Positions 5,947 through 6,423 of a stretch of 6,423 bases of DNA are shown piece after piece. This DNA comes from an uncultured delta proteobacterium. GTDB lineage: Bacteria; Myxococcota_A; Bradymonadia; REDH01. Each line of letters opens with the position of its first letter. Within the stretch, counting starts at the first letter, position 1. The stretch is from the NCBI GenBank assembly GCA_903912275.1, contig CAIWGR010000200.1, positions 1-6,423 of the forward strand, read 5' to 3'. Made by a program: the position numbers and the translations under genes. The notes under the pieces are model-generated. The model was not told the DNA's origin, did no database searches, and saw nothing but the letters and a program-made list of their open reading frames with translations.

Positions 5947-6423
5947 TCAGCGGTCGCTGCGGACCAGGATGACGTACTCCCAGTCGTTGAGCGTGAGCGA
6001 GATGTTGCCGCCCGAGACGGTGGCGGTGCGGGTGCCGCCGAGCGCGTCGCGGAAGGTGGCGCCCTCGATGCCGAGCGCGGAGACGGAGATGGGCGAGATG
6101 GTGGCCGTGGCACCCTTGTTGAAGGCGACGATGGCCACGTCGCCGCCGCCGGCATCGCGGGCATAGGCGTAGAAGGAGTCGTTGACCCAGAGCTCGCGGT
6201 AGTCGCCGCGGCGGAGGGCGGTGGAGTCGGCGCGGGCGCGGCCGATGGCCTGCACGCGGGAGAGGATGCGGGCCTGCTGTTCGGAGAGGTCGGCGCCGAA
6301 CTTCATCATGCGCCGGTTGTCGGGGTCGCCGCCGCCGTAGAGGCCGATCTCGTCGCCGTAGTAGATGAGCGGCAGGCCGGGCTGGGTGAGGGTGAAGGCG
6401 AAGGCGAGCGACATCCGGTTGAC
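5947..6423 (-). CDS. GH13 alpha-amylase-type glycoside hydrolase, C-terminal part (5' end outside window)
   Basis: The frame is open from the right edge (6423) to TGA at 5949-5947, giving 158 visible residues; the rest of the catalytic barrel lies beyond the window. Family 13 enzymes act on alpha-glucosidic bonds of starch, glycogen or oligosaccharides by hydrolysis or transfer. The segment PGLPLIYYGDEIGLYGGGD, followed by PDNRRMM (residues about 15-40), is the well-conserved stretch just after catalytic region IV. The region IV motif with its third acidic residue should lie just outside the window, so catalytic competence cannot be checked here. Residues about 48-72 are the last barrel helix (QAIGRARADSTALRRG). 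Residues about 75-158 (YRELWVNDSFYAYARD to DWEYVILVRSDR) form the C-terminal beta-sandwich typical of this family. Exact substrate, and whether it is exported, cannot be told. It is followed after one base by the unknown helical gene. Confidence 0.93.
   Translation of the reverse strand, partial: VNRMSLAFAFTLTQPGLPLIYYGDEIGLYGGGDPDNRRMMKFGADLSEQQARILSRVQAIGRARADSTALRRGDYRELWVNDSFYAYARDAGGGDVAIVAFNKGATATISPISVSALGIEGATFRDALGGTRTATVSGGNISLTLNDWEYVILVRSDR

Overview
The window is uniformly GC-rich, with G/C-dominated third codon positions, and is packed with genes. I read six protein-coding genes: four complete and two cut by the window edges. The protein types are a CAP/SCP domain behind an Asp-Thr-Gly-Thr-Ala linker, a sulfotransferase of the Sulfotransfer_3 type, a DUF5916-type outer-membrane protein, and a GH13 glucosidase. 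This mix suggests a Gram-negative, high-GC environmental bacterium. A Myxococcota-like (former Deltaproteobacteria) host is my best guess, based mainly on the DTGTA linker style. That is an inference from style, not a placement.

Layout. Positions 2-517 (+) hold the C-terminal part of a secreted or lipoprotein-like CAP/SCP protein, with five 15-bp repeats at its left edge. Its stop overlaps, tail to tail, the stop of a minus-strand sulfotransferase (514-1587, probably starting further upstream near 1683). A divergent intergenic region (about 1684-1827) separates the sulfotransferase from a plus-strand pair. The pair is a GlmU-C-like left-handed beta-helix protein with an added helical C-terminus (1828-3036), followed at once by a DUF5916/CBM9-like outer-membrane beta-barrel protein (3033-5249). 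Their coding sequences overlap by four bases (GTGA), so they are very likely co-translated. The barrel gene then meets, with only three bases between, a minus-strand pair read from the right edge. That pair is the C-terminal end of a GH13 alpha-amylase-type enzyme (5947-6423, partial) followed after one base by an unrecognised 230-residue helical protein (5253-5945).

How the genes relate. There are two tightly coupled pairs (beta-helix + barrel; GH13 + helical protein) and two convergent junctions with essentially no spacer. The contents lean toward the cell envelope and carbohydrates: a putative sugar-nucleotide acyltransferase-like protein, an outer-membrane protein with a carbohydrate-binding-like domain, a glucan-acting enzyme and a sulfotransferase. 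The opposing orientations give no evidence for one pathway. I see no RNA genes, CRISPR array, insertion sequence, phage gene or recognisable defence system. The points most worth checking are the missing canonical start of the sulfotransferase, the inverted 10-mer in the divergent promoter region, and the unknown protein coupled to the GH13 gene.
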